DNA of 64,000 bases, from contig NZ_VDFU01000004.1 in assembly GCF_006152115.1 (NCBI RefSeq), positions 1-64,000 on the forward strand, given 5' to 3'. The notes beneath the pieces are model-generated. The model saw only the letters and a program-made list of their open reading frames with translations. It made no database searches and was not told the DNA's origin. Both the position numbers and the translations under genes were made by a program. Positions 44,362-52,244 of the stretch are shown here, piece after piece. The DNA is from Rubellimicrobium rubrum (lineage in GTDB: Bacteria > Pseudomonadota > Alphaproteobacteria > Rhodobacterales > Rhodobacteraceae). The first letter of the stretch is position 1; each line of letters opens with the position of its first letter.

Positions 44362-44802
44362 ATGGAGGATGACGATCTGTCACCCGACGCTCACGCGGCA
44401 GGAGCCGCTTCCGACGGGCTCCGGCCCGACGCTTCGACCACCCCTCAGCTGACCAGCGAGGATCTTCTCAGGGTTGTCGTCGAATCCCTTGATGACGACA
44501 AGGCCGAGGACATAGTCACCATCGACCTGCGCGGCCGCTCCGAGATGGGCGACTTCATGGTGATCGCCTCGGGCCGCTCGACCCGCCAGGTCGCCGCCAT
44601 CGCCGAAAAGCTCGCCGACCGCTTGAAGCAGGATCATGGCATCCTGTCCAAGATGGAAGGCAAGGAAACCGCCGACTGGGTTCTGATCGACACGGGCGAC
44701 GTCATCGTCCACGTCTTCCGGCCCGAGGTGCGCGACTTCTATCAGCTCGAGAAGATGTGGATGCCCTCCGGGGCTGCGACCCGGTCCGCCGCAGCGGTCT
44801 GA
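44362..44802 (+). CDS. rsfS: Ribosome silencing factor RsfS (Iojap family)
   Basis: A 146-residue protein. After a low-complexity N-terminal 30 residues comes the RsfS domain: VVESLDDDKAEDIVTIDLRGRSEMGDFMVIASGRS, then EGKETADWVLIDTGDVIVHVF, as in the family that binds L14 of the 50S subunit and blocks subunit joining under low nutrients. The ATG at 44362 is the only start that avoids overlap with the previous gene. Followed closely by rlmH, the common pairing. Confidence 0.94.
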   Translation: MEDDDLSPDAHAAGAASDGLRPDASTTPQLTSEDLLRVVVESLDDDKAEDIVTIDLRGRSEMGDFMVIASGRSTRQVAAIAEKLADRLKQDHGILSKMEGKETADWVLIDTGDVIVHVFRPEVRDFYQLEKMWMPSGAATRSAAAV

Positions 44803-44812
44803 CCCGTTGCGC

Positions 44813-45274
44813 ATGACGATCCTTGCCGTGGGCCGCCTCCGGGCCGGCCCCGAGAAGGAACTGCTGGACGACTTCCTGCTCCGCTTCGACCGGACCGGCC
44901 GGGCCCTTGGCCTTGGCCCCGCGTCGGTGGTGGAGATCGAGGCCAAGCCCGGCGCCGGCATGGCGGCCGAGGGCCCCCTTCTCCTCGGGCGTGTGCCCAA
45001 GGATGCCTGGCTCTGCTGCTTAGACGAGCGGGGCGAGCTGCTGCCCTCCCCTGCCTTTGCGACCCGCCTCGACCGCTGGAAAACGGAGCGGCGTGACGCT
45101 GTCTTCGTCATCGGTGGTGCCGACGGGCTTGACCCGAGCGTCACGGGGCGCGCCGACCTCCTCCTGTCGCTCGGTCCGATGGTGTGGCCGCATATGCTGG
45201 TCCGGGTGATGCTGTCCGAGCAGCTGTACCGCGCGGCGACGATCCTGGCCGGAACGCCCTATCACCGGACCTGA
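44813..45274 (+). CDS. rlmH: 23S rRNA pseudouridine-1915 N3-methyltransferase
   Basis: A 153-residue SPOUT-class methyltransferase acting on pseudouridine 1915 of 23S rRNA in the 70S ribosome. Family features are the MTILAVGRLRAGPE start, LDERGELLPS, FVIGGADGLDPSV (SAM-binding knot), and the MLVRVMLSEQLYRAATILAGTPYHR C-terminus. The ATG at 44813 is used; a TTG at 44807 in the same frame is possible. It lies 10 bases after rsfS. Confidence 0.96.
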   Translation: MTILAVGRLRAGPEKELLDDFLLRFDRTGRALGLGPASVVEIEAKPGAGMAAEGPLLLGRVPKDAWLCCLDERGELLPSPAFATRLDRWKTERRDAVFVIGGADGLDPSVTGRADLLLSLGPMVWPHMLVRVMLSEQLYRAATILAGTPYHRT

Positions 45275-45334
45275 GATCGGAACCGCGGTCCGTCCCGCCG
45301 GTTGCGCCTTTGCGGCAACCCGAGGAGGCGCGCG

Positions 45335-45913
45335 ATGGACGGAGTGATGGTCACGGACTGGCCCGAGACGGAAGAAACGGCCCGCCCCAGGCAGGGCGAC
45401 GGCCTTCTGGGTACGGTCCTCAAGGGCGCCGTGGCCGGTGCGGCGGCGATGTGGGTGCTGGACCGCGTGGACTGGGCGATGTGGGACGCCGAAGCGTCCG
45501 AGACGCGGGCCGAGACGCGGCGGGTCCGGCCAGGCGGGCTCGATCCGGCCCATGTGGCCGCGAACCGGATCACCGGGGCGTTCGGCAAGGAACTGAACCC
45601 GAGCCAGCCTCATCCGGCCGGGATCGCGCTTCATTATGCCTTCGGCATGGTTCCGACCATCGCCTATGCACTGCTGCGCCATCGCTATCCGGTCGTCGCG
45701 GCCGGAGGGGGCGTGGGCTTCGGCCTGGCCGCGACGGTGATAGAGGATGAGGGGATGAACCCTCTCCTCGGTCTGGCTGCCCCGCCGCAGGACTACCCTT
45801 GGCAGGACCACGCCCGTGCCGTTGTGGCGCATGTGGTGCTGGGGGTGGTGGCCGAAGGCGTGCTGCGCGCCCTCGACGGCCCGCCGGGCAAGCCGAAGCG
45901 CATCGTCGCCTGA
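45335..45913 (+). CDS. Membrane protein, DUF1440/YagU-like
   Basis: A 192-residue protein. Hydrophobic stretches occur near residues 27-42 (VLKGAVAGAAAMWVLDRVDW), 95-115, 120-140 and 160-175. The pattern G-A-V-A-G, W-x-x-D-R-x-D-W, followed by HYAFGMVPTIAYALLR and a late VVAHVVLGVVAE, recalls the YagU/DUF1440 family of inner-membrane proteins, but the match is by eye and weak. A strong GAGGAGG ribosome-binding site precedes the ATG at 45335. Confidence 0.7.
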   Translation: MDGVMVTDWPETEETARPRQGDGLLGTVLKGAVAGAAAMWVLDRVDWAMWDAEASETRAETRRVRPGGLDPAHVAANRITGAFGKELNPSQPHPAGIALHYAFGMVPTIAYALLRHRYPVVAAGGGVGFGLAATVIEDEGMNPLLGLAAPPQDYPWQDHARAVVAHVVLGVVAEGVLRALDGPPGKPKRIVA

Positions 45914-45938
45914 ACCCAGTCTGCCTCCTCGACCGACG

Positions 45939-45962
45939 CGGGGCAGGCCCGCCTGCCCCGTT
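45939..45962 (+). terminator. Terminator upstream of gpmI
   Basis: Perfect 9-bp stem CGGGGCAGG / CCTGCCCCG with a CCCG tetraloop, followed by TT. It lies 26 bases after the previous stop codon and separates that gene from gpmI. Confidence 0.6.
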
Positions 45963-46015
45963 CCCCTCCGCCCCATGCTCGTCTAGAAGGGCTCGGTCCA
46001 AGAAGGAGCCCGCCC

Positions 46016-47533
46016 ATGCCGCCGAAACCTGTCGTCCTGTGCATCCTCGACGGCTGGGGCCTGCGCGATGACCCCTTCGCCAACGCTCCCGTCCTGGCCC
46101 AGACGCCGACCTACGACAAGCTGATGGCCGAGGGCCCGCACGCCCAGCTGACGACCCATGGGCCCGACGCGGGCCTGCCGCGAGGCCAGATGGGCAACTC
46201 GGAGGTCGGGCACACCAACATCGGCGCAGGACGCGTAGTGGCGATGGACCTGGGCCAGATCGACCTTGCCATCGAGGATGGCTCCTTTGCCGCCAACGAG
46301 GCGCTTCGGGCCTTTGTCGAGACGCTCAAGCTGACAGGCGGCACCGCGCATCTCATGGGCGTCGTGTCGGACGGGGGCGTGCACGGGCATATCAGCCACA
46401 TGATCGCGACGGCGCAGCTTATTGCGGCGTCGGGGGTTCCGGTCGCCATCCACGCCATCACCGATGGGCGCGACGTGGCCCCCACGTCGGCCGCGGCCTT
46501 CATTGCCGATCTCCAGGCGGGCCTGCCCCCTGGAGCGCACATCGCGACCGTCATCGGCCGTTACTATGCGATGGACCGCGACAACCGGTGGGAGCGGGTC
46601 AAGACCGCCTACGACGCCATTGTCCGAGGCGAGGGGGCCCGCGCCCGCGATGCCGCCATCGCCGTCCAGATCGCCACCGAGCGGGGGCAGACCGACGAGT
46701 TCATCGAGGCCACCGTCCTTGACGGCCACGAGGGGCTGAAGCCCGAGGATGGCCTGTTCTGCCTCAACTTCCGCGCCGACCGCGCCCGGGAGATCCTGGC
46801 CGCCATCACCGACCCGGACTTCGATGGCTGGGACCGGGGTCCAGCACCCGCGCTGGCCGCCCGGCTTGGCATGGTCACCTATTCGGACAGGCACGACGCC
46901 TGGTTCGCGCAGGTCTTTCCCCGGCGGGACATCGTGAACACGCTGGGCGCCTGGGTCGCCTCCAAGGGCCTGCGGCAGTTCCGCCTGGCCGAGACCGAGA
47001 AGTACCCGCACGTCACTTTCTTCCTGAACGGCGGCGTGGAGGCCCCTTACCCCGGGGAGGACCGCTACATGGCCCCCTCGCCCAAGGTCGCGACCTACGA
47101 CCTCCAGCCCGAAATGTCGTCGGAGGAGGTCACCGACCACTTCGTCCAGGCGATCGAGGCGGGCTACGACCTGATCGTCACCAACTATGCCAACCCCGAC
47201 ATGGTGGGGCACACCGGTGACCTGTCGGCCGCGATCAAGGCCTGCGAATCCGTGGACCGGGGCCTTGCGCGCGTGGTCGAGGCGCTGGAGCGCGCCGGTG
47301 GCGCGATGGTCCTGACCGCCGACCACGGCAACTGCGAGCTGATGGTGGACCCCGAGACCGGCGGCCCGCACACCGCCCACACCACGAATCCGGTCCCGGT
47401 GATCCTTGTGGGTGGGCCTGCGGGCGTGGCCCTTCGGGAAGGCCGGCTGGCCGACCTCGCGCCGACGGTGCTCGACCTCATGGGCCTCGACCTCCCGCCC
47501 GAGATGACCGGCCGGAGCCTGATCCAGCGATGA
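46016..47533 (+). CDS. gpmI: 2,3-bisphosphoglycerate-independent phosphoglycerate mutase
   Basis: A 505-residue alkaline-phosphatase-superfamily enzyme interconverting 3- and 2-phosphoglycerate in glycolysis. Visible: VVLCILDGWGLRDD (first metal Asp), the phospho-serine site GNSEVGHTNIGAGR, SDGGVHGHISH, NFRADRAREI, then the second metal cluster NYANPDMVGHTGDLSAAIKACE and LTADHGNCELMVD. Standard length. The ATG has an AAGGAG ribosome-binding site. Its stop overlaps the next gene by 4 bases. Confidence 0.97.
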   Translation: MPPKPVVLCILDGWGLRDDPFANAPVLAQTPTYDKLMAEGPHAQLTTHGPDAGLPRGQMGNSEVGHTNIGAGRVVAMDLGQIDLAIEDGSFAANEALRAFVETLKLTGGTAHLMGVVSDGGVHGHISHMIATAQLIAASGVPVAIHAITDGRDVAPTSAAAFIADLQAGLPPGAHIATVIGRYYAMDRDNRWERVKTAYDAIVRGEGARARDAAIAVQIATERGQTDEFIEATVLDGHEGLKPEDGLFCLNFRADRAREILAAITDPDFDGWDRGPAPALAARLGMVTYSDRHDAWFAQVFPRRDIVNTLGAWVASKGLRQFRLAETEKYPHVTFFLNGGVEAPYPGEDRYMAPSPKVATYDLQPEMSSEEVTDHFVQAIEAGYDLIVTNYANPDMVGHTGDLSAAIKACESVDRGLARVVEALERAGGAMVLTADHGNCELMVDPETGGPHTAHTTNPVPVILVGGPAGVALREGRLADLAPTVLDLMGLDLPPEMTGRSLIQR

Positions 47534-48660
47534 AGCGGCCGCTCGTGGCGCTGGCGGCCCTGCTCGCGCTGGCCCTCCCCCTCCGGGCGCAGGAGGCCAG
47601 CACCGCCGAGGCTGCCGCCCAAGCCGCGCAAGGCCTGCGCGAGGCCGCGCGGATGCTGGAACAGGCCAACGGCGCGCGGGACCGCCTTGCGGCGCTGACC
47701 GGAACGGTGCGCGCCTACGAGGACGGGCTCGCGCTCATGCGGGACACGCTTCGGCGGGTGGCGGTGGAGCGGGCCCGGCTGGAGAGCGACCTGAATGCTG
47801 ACCGGGCCGAGGTGGGGCGGTTGCTGGGCGCGCTCCAGTCCATGAGCCAGACGCCCGAGCCGGTGATGATGTTGCATCCCACGGGGCCTCTCGGCGCCGC
47901 ACGGGCCGGCATGATGCTGGCCGACGTGACCCCGGCGCTCCAGGCCAAGGCCGAGGAGCTGCGGGCCAAGGTGGCGGCCCTGACCGAGATCGAGCAGGCG
48001 CAGAACGAAGCGGCCACGACGCTGCGCGAGGGCCTGAGCAACGTGCAGACGGCGCGGGCCAACCTTGCCGCGGCGGCGGCCGACCGGACCGAGCTTCCCC
48101 TCGCCTACACCGAGGACCCGGTCGCGACGGCTCTCCTGATGGCCTCGACGAACACGCTGGACGCCTTTGCCGCCGGCCTGGCGCAGACCATAGACGAGCG
48201 GATCGCAACTCCTCCCGACGAGGCGACGGCCCGCATGGGCACCCTGCCGCTCCCCGTAGAGGGTGAGATCCTGCGCCGCCCCGGCGAGGCCGACGCGGGC
48301 GGGATCACGCGCCCCGGCCTTGTCATCGCGACCGAGCCGCGCGCCCTGGTCAGCCTGCCCGTCACCGCCACGCTGCGCTTCCGGGGGCCCCTGCTCGACT
48401 ATGGCACGGTGGCGATCCTCGAGCCCGCGCCGGGAACGCTGTTCGTGGTGGCGGGGCTGGCTCAGGTCTTCGGCAACGCGGGCGAGGTTCTGCCCGAGGG
48501 GGCGCCCCTCGGCCTGATGGGCGGGGAGACACCGAATGCTGACGCGATATTGACCGGCTCCGTTCCCGAGGGGGCTAGTGCCCGCTCCGAAACCCTTTAC
48601 CTTGAAGTCCGCAACGCTGACGGTCCCGTGGACCCCGGCACCTGGTTCCGGCTCGACTGA
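47530..48660 (+). CDS. envC: Murein hydrolase activator EnvC-like protein
   Basis: A 376-residue precursor with a signal peptide (RPLVALAALLALALPLRAQ), a long coiled-coil region (about residues 20-185, Ala/Glu/Arg-rich heptads), and a C-terminal LytM-like domain (about 235-375). The LytM zinc ligands are not visible (no H-x-H and no G-x3-D pair), as in EnvC proteins that activate amidases rather than cut murein. It probably acts in daughter-cell separation. Sits in the usual alphaproteobacterial order gpmI-envC-ctpA. Confidence 0.88.
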   Translation: MKRPLVALAALLALALPLRAQEASTAEAAAQAAQGLREAARMLEQANGARDRLAALTGTVRAYEDGLALMRDTLRRVAVERARLESDLNADRAEVGRLLGALQSMSQTPEPVMMLHPTGPLGAARAGMMLADVTPALQAKAEELRAKVAALTEIEQAQNEAATTLREGLSNVQTARANLAAAAADRTELPLAYTEDPVATALLMASTNTLDAFAAGLAQTIDERIATPPDEATARMGTLPLPVEGEILRRPGEADAGGITRPGLVIATEPRALVSLPVTATLRFRGPLLDYGTVAILEPAPGTLFVVAGLAQVFGNAGEVLPEGAPLGLMGGETPNADAILTGSVPEGASARSETLYLEVRNADGPVDPGTWFRLD

Positions 48661-48670
48661 GAGGGCATCG

Positions 48671-50110
48671 ATGAAGAAGCTGGCGTTCGCCGCCGTGGGA
48701 GGGGCCGCCCTGGGCCTCGTCGTCTCGACGCAGGTCGCGGGCCCGCTTTTGGCCCAAGAATCCGAGAGCGGCAACCGCAGCATCTACGAGCAGCTCGACC
48801 TGTTCGGCGACATCTTCGAGCGCATCCGCGCCGACTATGTCGAGGATGTCGATGAGCAGCAGCTCATCGAAGCCGCGATCAACGGCATGCTGACCTCGCT
48901 CGACCCGCATTCGAGCTATCTGAGCCCCGACGACGCCGAAAAGATGCGCGTCCAGACCCGGGGCGAGTTCGGGGGCCTGGGCATCGAGGTCACGCAGGAG
49001 GAAGGCTGGGTCAAGGTCGTCTCTCCGATGGATGGCACGCCGGCTGCGCTGGCGGGCCTGCAGACCAACGATTTCATCACCGCGGTGAACGGCGAAAGCC
49101 TCATGGGCCTCACGCTCGACGAGGCGGTGGAGATGATGCGCGGGCCCGTGGGCTCGGAGATCACGCTCACCATCGTGCGCGAAGGCGAGACCGAGCCCTT
49201 CGACGTGTCCATCGTTCGCGACACGATCAAGCTTCAGGCCGTTCGCGCCCGGACCGAGGGCGACACGGTCGTCCTGCGTGTGACCACCTTCAACGACCAG
49301 ACCTTCCCGGACATGACCGAGGGGCTCAAGGCGCAGATCGAGGCCGCGGGCGGCATGGAGAACGTCAACGGCGTGGTGCTGGACCTGCGCAACAACCCGG
49401 GGGGCTTGCTGGATCAGGCGATCTACGTGGCCGACGGCTTCCTTGACGCCGGAGAGATCGTGTCCACGCGCGGCCGGCACACCGAGGACGGCGACCGCTA
49501 CAATGCCACGCCCGGTGACCTGACCGACGGCAAGCCCATGGTCGTGCTGATCAACGGCGGCTCGGCCTCGGCTTCCGAGATCGTGGCCGGCGCGCTTCAG
49601 GACCACCGCCGCGCGGTGGTCGTCGGCACCCAGAGCTTCGGCAAGGGCTCGGTGCAGACCGTGATGCCGCTCGCGGGGGATGGGGCCATGCGCCTCACCA
49701 CCGCGCGCTACTACACGCCCTCGGGCCGGTCGATCCAGGCGCTGGGCATCTCGCCCGACATCATCGTGGCGCAACCCACGCCGCCCGCGGCGACCGAAGC
49801 CACGGCCGGGGACGGCACGCCGGAGGACGGGGCCGAGGAGACGAGCTCGGTCAACCGCGAGCTCCATGAGGGCGACCTGCGCGGGGCGCTGAACAACGAC
49901 TGGCTCACCGATGCGGAAAAGAGCCAGATCGAGGAAGATCAGGCCCGCGCCGAGGCAGCGGCGGCGCTGCGCGAGGAAGACTACCAGCTCGCCTATGCGA
50001 TCGACATCCTGCAGGGGCTGTCGGCGCTGGGCCCCTCTACGCCCGGCACGACCCAGGCCGCGCAGGCCGCACCTGCGGCACAGGACGCTCCCGTCACAGC
50101 CGAGCCGTGA
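48671..50110 (+). CDS. ctpA: Carboxyl-terminal processing protease (S41)
   Basis: A 479-residue periplasmic protease with a short N-terminal signal anchor (KKLAFAAVGGAALGLVVS), a PDZ domain (about residues 95-175, FGGLGIEVTQEEGWVKVVSP), and an S41 catalytic core: the Ser of GGSASASEIVAGALQDH and the Lys of GTQSFGKGSVQTV form the dyad. The C-terminal third is an acidic Ala/Glu-rich tail. Such proteases process cell-wall and membrane proteins and need adaptor proteins. The start at 48671 has a GAGGGC site upstream. Confidence 0.96.
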   Translation: MKKLAFAAVGGAALGLVVSTQVAGPLLAQESESGNRSIYEQLDLFGDIFERIRADYVEDVDEQQLIEAAINGMLTSLDPHSSYLSPDDAEKMRVQTRGEFGGLGIEVTQEEGWVKVVSPMDGTPAALAGLQTNDFITAVNGESLMGLTLDEAVEMMRGPVGSEITLTIVREGETEPFDVSIVRDTIKLQAVRARTEGDTVVLRVTTFNDQTFPDMTEGLKAQIEAAGGMENVNGVVLDLRNNPGGLLDQAIYVADGFLDAGEIVSTRGRHTEDGDRYNATPGDLTDGKPMVVLINGGSASASEIVAGALQDHRRAVVVGTQSFGKGSVQTVMPLAGDGAMRLTTARYYTPSGRSIQALGISPDIIVAQPTPPAATEATAGDGTPEDGAEETSSVNRELHEGDLRGALNNDWLTDAEKSQIEEDQARAEAAAALREEDYQLAYAIDILQGLSALGPSTPGTTQAAQAAPAAQDAPVTAEP

Positions 50111-50589
50111 TGAACGCGCCCGAAGGGTATCGCCCCTGCGTGGGCATCATCCTCGTGAACCCGGCGGGGCAGGTCTTCGCCGGGCGTCGCAACGACCGTC
50201 CTGCCGGGGACCCTGCCGCCTGGCAGATGCCCCAGGGCGGGGTGGACCCCGGCGAAGACCTGACCACAGCCGCCCTGCGGGAGTTGGAGGAGGAGACGGG
50301 GGTGCCCTCGTCCCTCGTCCGCGTGGAGGCCGTCGCACCCGTGGCCACGGCTTACGACATCCCCGAAGCGCAGCGCCCGGCCCACTGGAAGAGGCGCTAC
50401 CGGGGGCAGGCGATCACCTGGGTCCGGATGCGATACCTGGGTACGGATGCCGAGGTGGGCATCGCCACCGCCCATCCCGAGTTCGAGGAATGGCGCTGGA
50501 CCGACGCCCGCGCCTTGGCCGAAGGCATCGTCCCCTTCAAGCGCGACGCTTACCGAGCCGCGCTCGATTTGCTGGGCCAGCCCGCCTGA
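50110..50589 (+). CDS. rppH: RNA pyrophosphohydrolase (Nudix)
   Basis: A 159-residue Nudix hydrolase. The Nudix box G-x5-E-x7-R-E-x2-E-E-x-G is complete (GGVDPGEDLTTAALRELEEETGV). The YRPCVGIILVNPAGQVFAGRR N-terminus and WQMPQGGVD strand are RppH/NudH features. It removes pyrophosphate from the 5' end of mRNA to start decay by RNase E. ATG at 50110 overlaps the ctpA stop codon by one base; a GTG at 50107 is in frame. Confidence 0.95.
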   Translation: MNAPEGYRPCVGIILVNPAGQVFAGRRNDRPAGDPAAWQMPQGGVDPGEDLTTAALRELEEETGVPSSLVRVEAVAPVATAYDIPEAQRPAHWKRRYRGQAITWVRMRYLGTDAEVGIATAHPEFEEWRWTDARALAEGIVPFKRDAYRAALDLLGQPA

Positions 50590-50600
50590 CGGCGGGCTTT
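50580..50600. terminator. Terminator between convergent rppH and mltB-like genes
   Basis: Perfect stem GCCCGCC / GGCGGGC with a TGAC loop, followed by TTT. The loop contains the rppH stop codon. It serves rppH; the reverse gene ends 3 bases away. Confidence 0.75.
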
Positions 50601-50602
50601 CG

Positions 50603-51754
50603 TCACCGCAGGGCAGCCAGGACGGAAGGCTCCGCAAAGCCTGTGGGCGCGAGGCCCCGCGACGCCTGGAAGCTGCGGATCGCCTGGATCGTGCGCGGCC
50701 CGACGCTGCCGTCCGTGCCCCCCGTGTCGAAGCCCTGCGCTGTCAGCCGCTGCTGCAACTCCACCCGCTCGGGCAGCGAAAGCGGCCGCTCGGTGGAAAA
50801 GATCCCGGCCAGAGGCGGCCCGCCCCGCAGCCGGTCCGCGAGGTGCCCGACCGCGATCGCATAGGCGTCCGAGTTGTTGTAGCGCTTGATGACGTCAAAG
50901 TTGTGGTGCAAGCGGAAGGCCGGTGCCCCGTCAGGCTGGATCACGCGTCCGCCCGCTCCTTCGGAGGCAAGGCTGCCCCAGGACTCGCCCTGCTGCCAAC
51001 CGTGCCCGGCCAGGTAGGCCGCCGTCGAAGCCAGCGCGTCCGACGGGTCATCGGACCAGATGTCGCGGCGGCCGTCGCCGGTGAAATCCACGGCATAGGC
51101 TTCGAAGGACGTCGGGATGAACTGGGTGTGCCCCATCGCCCCGGCCCAGGAGCCCTTGAGCGCCTGGGGCGTGGTGTCCCCGGCGGCAAGGATCCGCAAC
51201 GCCGAGATGAGCTGGGACTCGAAGAACTGGGCACGCCGCCCCTCGAAGGCCAGCGTGGACAGGGCGGAGATCACCGGCACGTCGCCCTTGCGGGTGCCAT
51301 AGGAGGACTCCATGCCCCAGATGGCCGCCACGACCTCTCGGTCCACGCCGTAAGCGGCCTCGATCTGGGCCAACTGGGCTCCGTGCCGTGCAAGCGCCGC
51401 GCGTCCGTTCTCGACCCGGCTGTCCGACACGGCGCTCAGCAGGTAGTCCTGGAGCGTGCGCGAGAACTCGGCCTGGTTGCGGTCGCGCTCGATCACCTCG
51501 GGCATGAAGCCCGCTTGGGCAAAGGCGGCTTGGAGCGTCGTGTCCGGGATACCTGCCGCCTGCGCGCGTGGGAGGAAGTTCGCCACCCAGGCGTCGTAGG
51601 CCGGGTTCGGCACGGTCACGAATGCATTCACGGCCTGCGCCTCCGTTTGTCCGCCCGCCAGGATTCCACCGTTGCGCGGCATCCCACCGCCGCAGGAGGC
51701 CAAGGCCAGTGCCGCCGCCCCTCCTAGAAGGACTCGCCCTAAGCTTGTCCGCAT
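50603..51754 (-). CDS. Lytic murein transglycosylase (MltB type) with peptidoglycan-binding domain
   Basis: A 383-residue lipoprotein with a lipobox (ALASCGGG). The catalytic core (about residues 45-310) has the Glu of GMESSYGTRKGD, the MGHTQFIPTSFEAYAVD segment and GDGRRDIWSDDPSDALASTAAYL, as in MltB-family enzymes. The C-terminal 60 residues form a PG_binding_1 domain (LQQRLTAQGFDTGGTDGSVG). It cleaves the glycan of murein to 1,6-anhydro products. The start at 51754 gives the expected lipoprotein leader; a longer in-frame start at 52093 overlaps the divergent gene. Confidence 0.93.
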   Translation of the reverse strand: MRTSLGRVLLGGAAALALASCGGGMPRNGGILAGGQTEAQAVNAFVTVPNPAYDAWVANFLPRAQAAGIPDTTLQAAFAQAGFMPEVIERDRNQAEFSRTLQDYLLSAVSDSRVENGRAALARHGAQLAQIEAAYGVDREVVAAIWGMESSYGTRKGDVPVISALSTLAFEGRRAQFFESQLISALRILAAGDTTPQALKGSWAGAMGHTQFIPTSFEAYAVDFTGDGRRDIWSDDPSDALASTAAYLAGHGWQQGESWGSLASEGAGGRVIQPDGAPAFRLHHNFDVIKRYNNSDAYAIAVGHLADRLRGGPPLAGIFSTERPLSLPERVELQQRLTAQGFDTGGTDGSVGPRTIQAIRSFQASRGLAPTGFAEPSVLAALR

Positions 51755-51907
51755 GCTGCCCTCATACCCGCCGATTGTTATTGGCAGCGAAACTACTCTG
51801 CCTGTCACTCGCGTGGAAGGCGAATCAGCGGGCGGTGCGCGAAAACCGGTCTGGCCGGGAACGAAGCGGACCGCGAAGTCGTTGCGGGCGAAACCGGAGC
51901 ATCGCCC

Positions 51908-52240
51908 ATGGCCAAGATCGACATGAAGCCCCCCGCCACCGTCGCCCGCGAGGCCGAGAAAGGCCTCAGGCTCCACGAGGAGTTCCATCGCGGCGGCACC
52001 GAGGTCGGCTGGGCCCGCGCACGCCAGCTTGCCGCGCGCGAGGAGCTGAGCCGGGACGACGTGGTTGCCATGGCCAGCTACTTTGCCCGCCACGAGGTGG
52101 ACAAGCGCGGCTACGACTGGGGCGATGAGGAGAACCCCTCAGCGGGCTACGTGGCCTGGCTTCTCTGGGGCGGGGAGCCCGGGCGGGACTGGGCCGAAAA
52201 GACCAAGGCCCGCCTCCAGGACGCGGAGGAGAAGGGCTAG
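51908..52240 (+). CDS. Small protein resembling a phage-associated domain, unknown function
   Basis: A 110-residue soluble protein with a conserved block: AEKGLRLHEEFHRGGTEVGWARARQL, then DDVVAMASYFARHEVDK and the hallmark GYVAWLLWGGEPGRDWAEK. From memory, this RGGT-x-VG-x-ARAR...YFARHE...AWLLWGG pattern is best known as a domain in phage and prophage structural or protease proteins. Here it is free-standing in a non-phage context between mltB-like and rnr. Function is unknown. Its ATG follows a GGAGC site; the stop is only four bases from the convergent rnr stop. Confidence 0.8.
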   Translation: MAKIDMKPPATVAREAEKGLRLHEEFHRGGTEVGWARARQLAAREELSRDDVVAMASYFARHEVDKRGYDWGDEENPSAGYVAWLLWGGEPGRDWAEKTKARLQDAEEKG

Positions 52241-52244
52241 CCCC

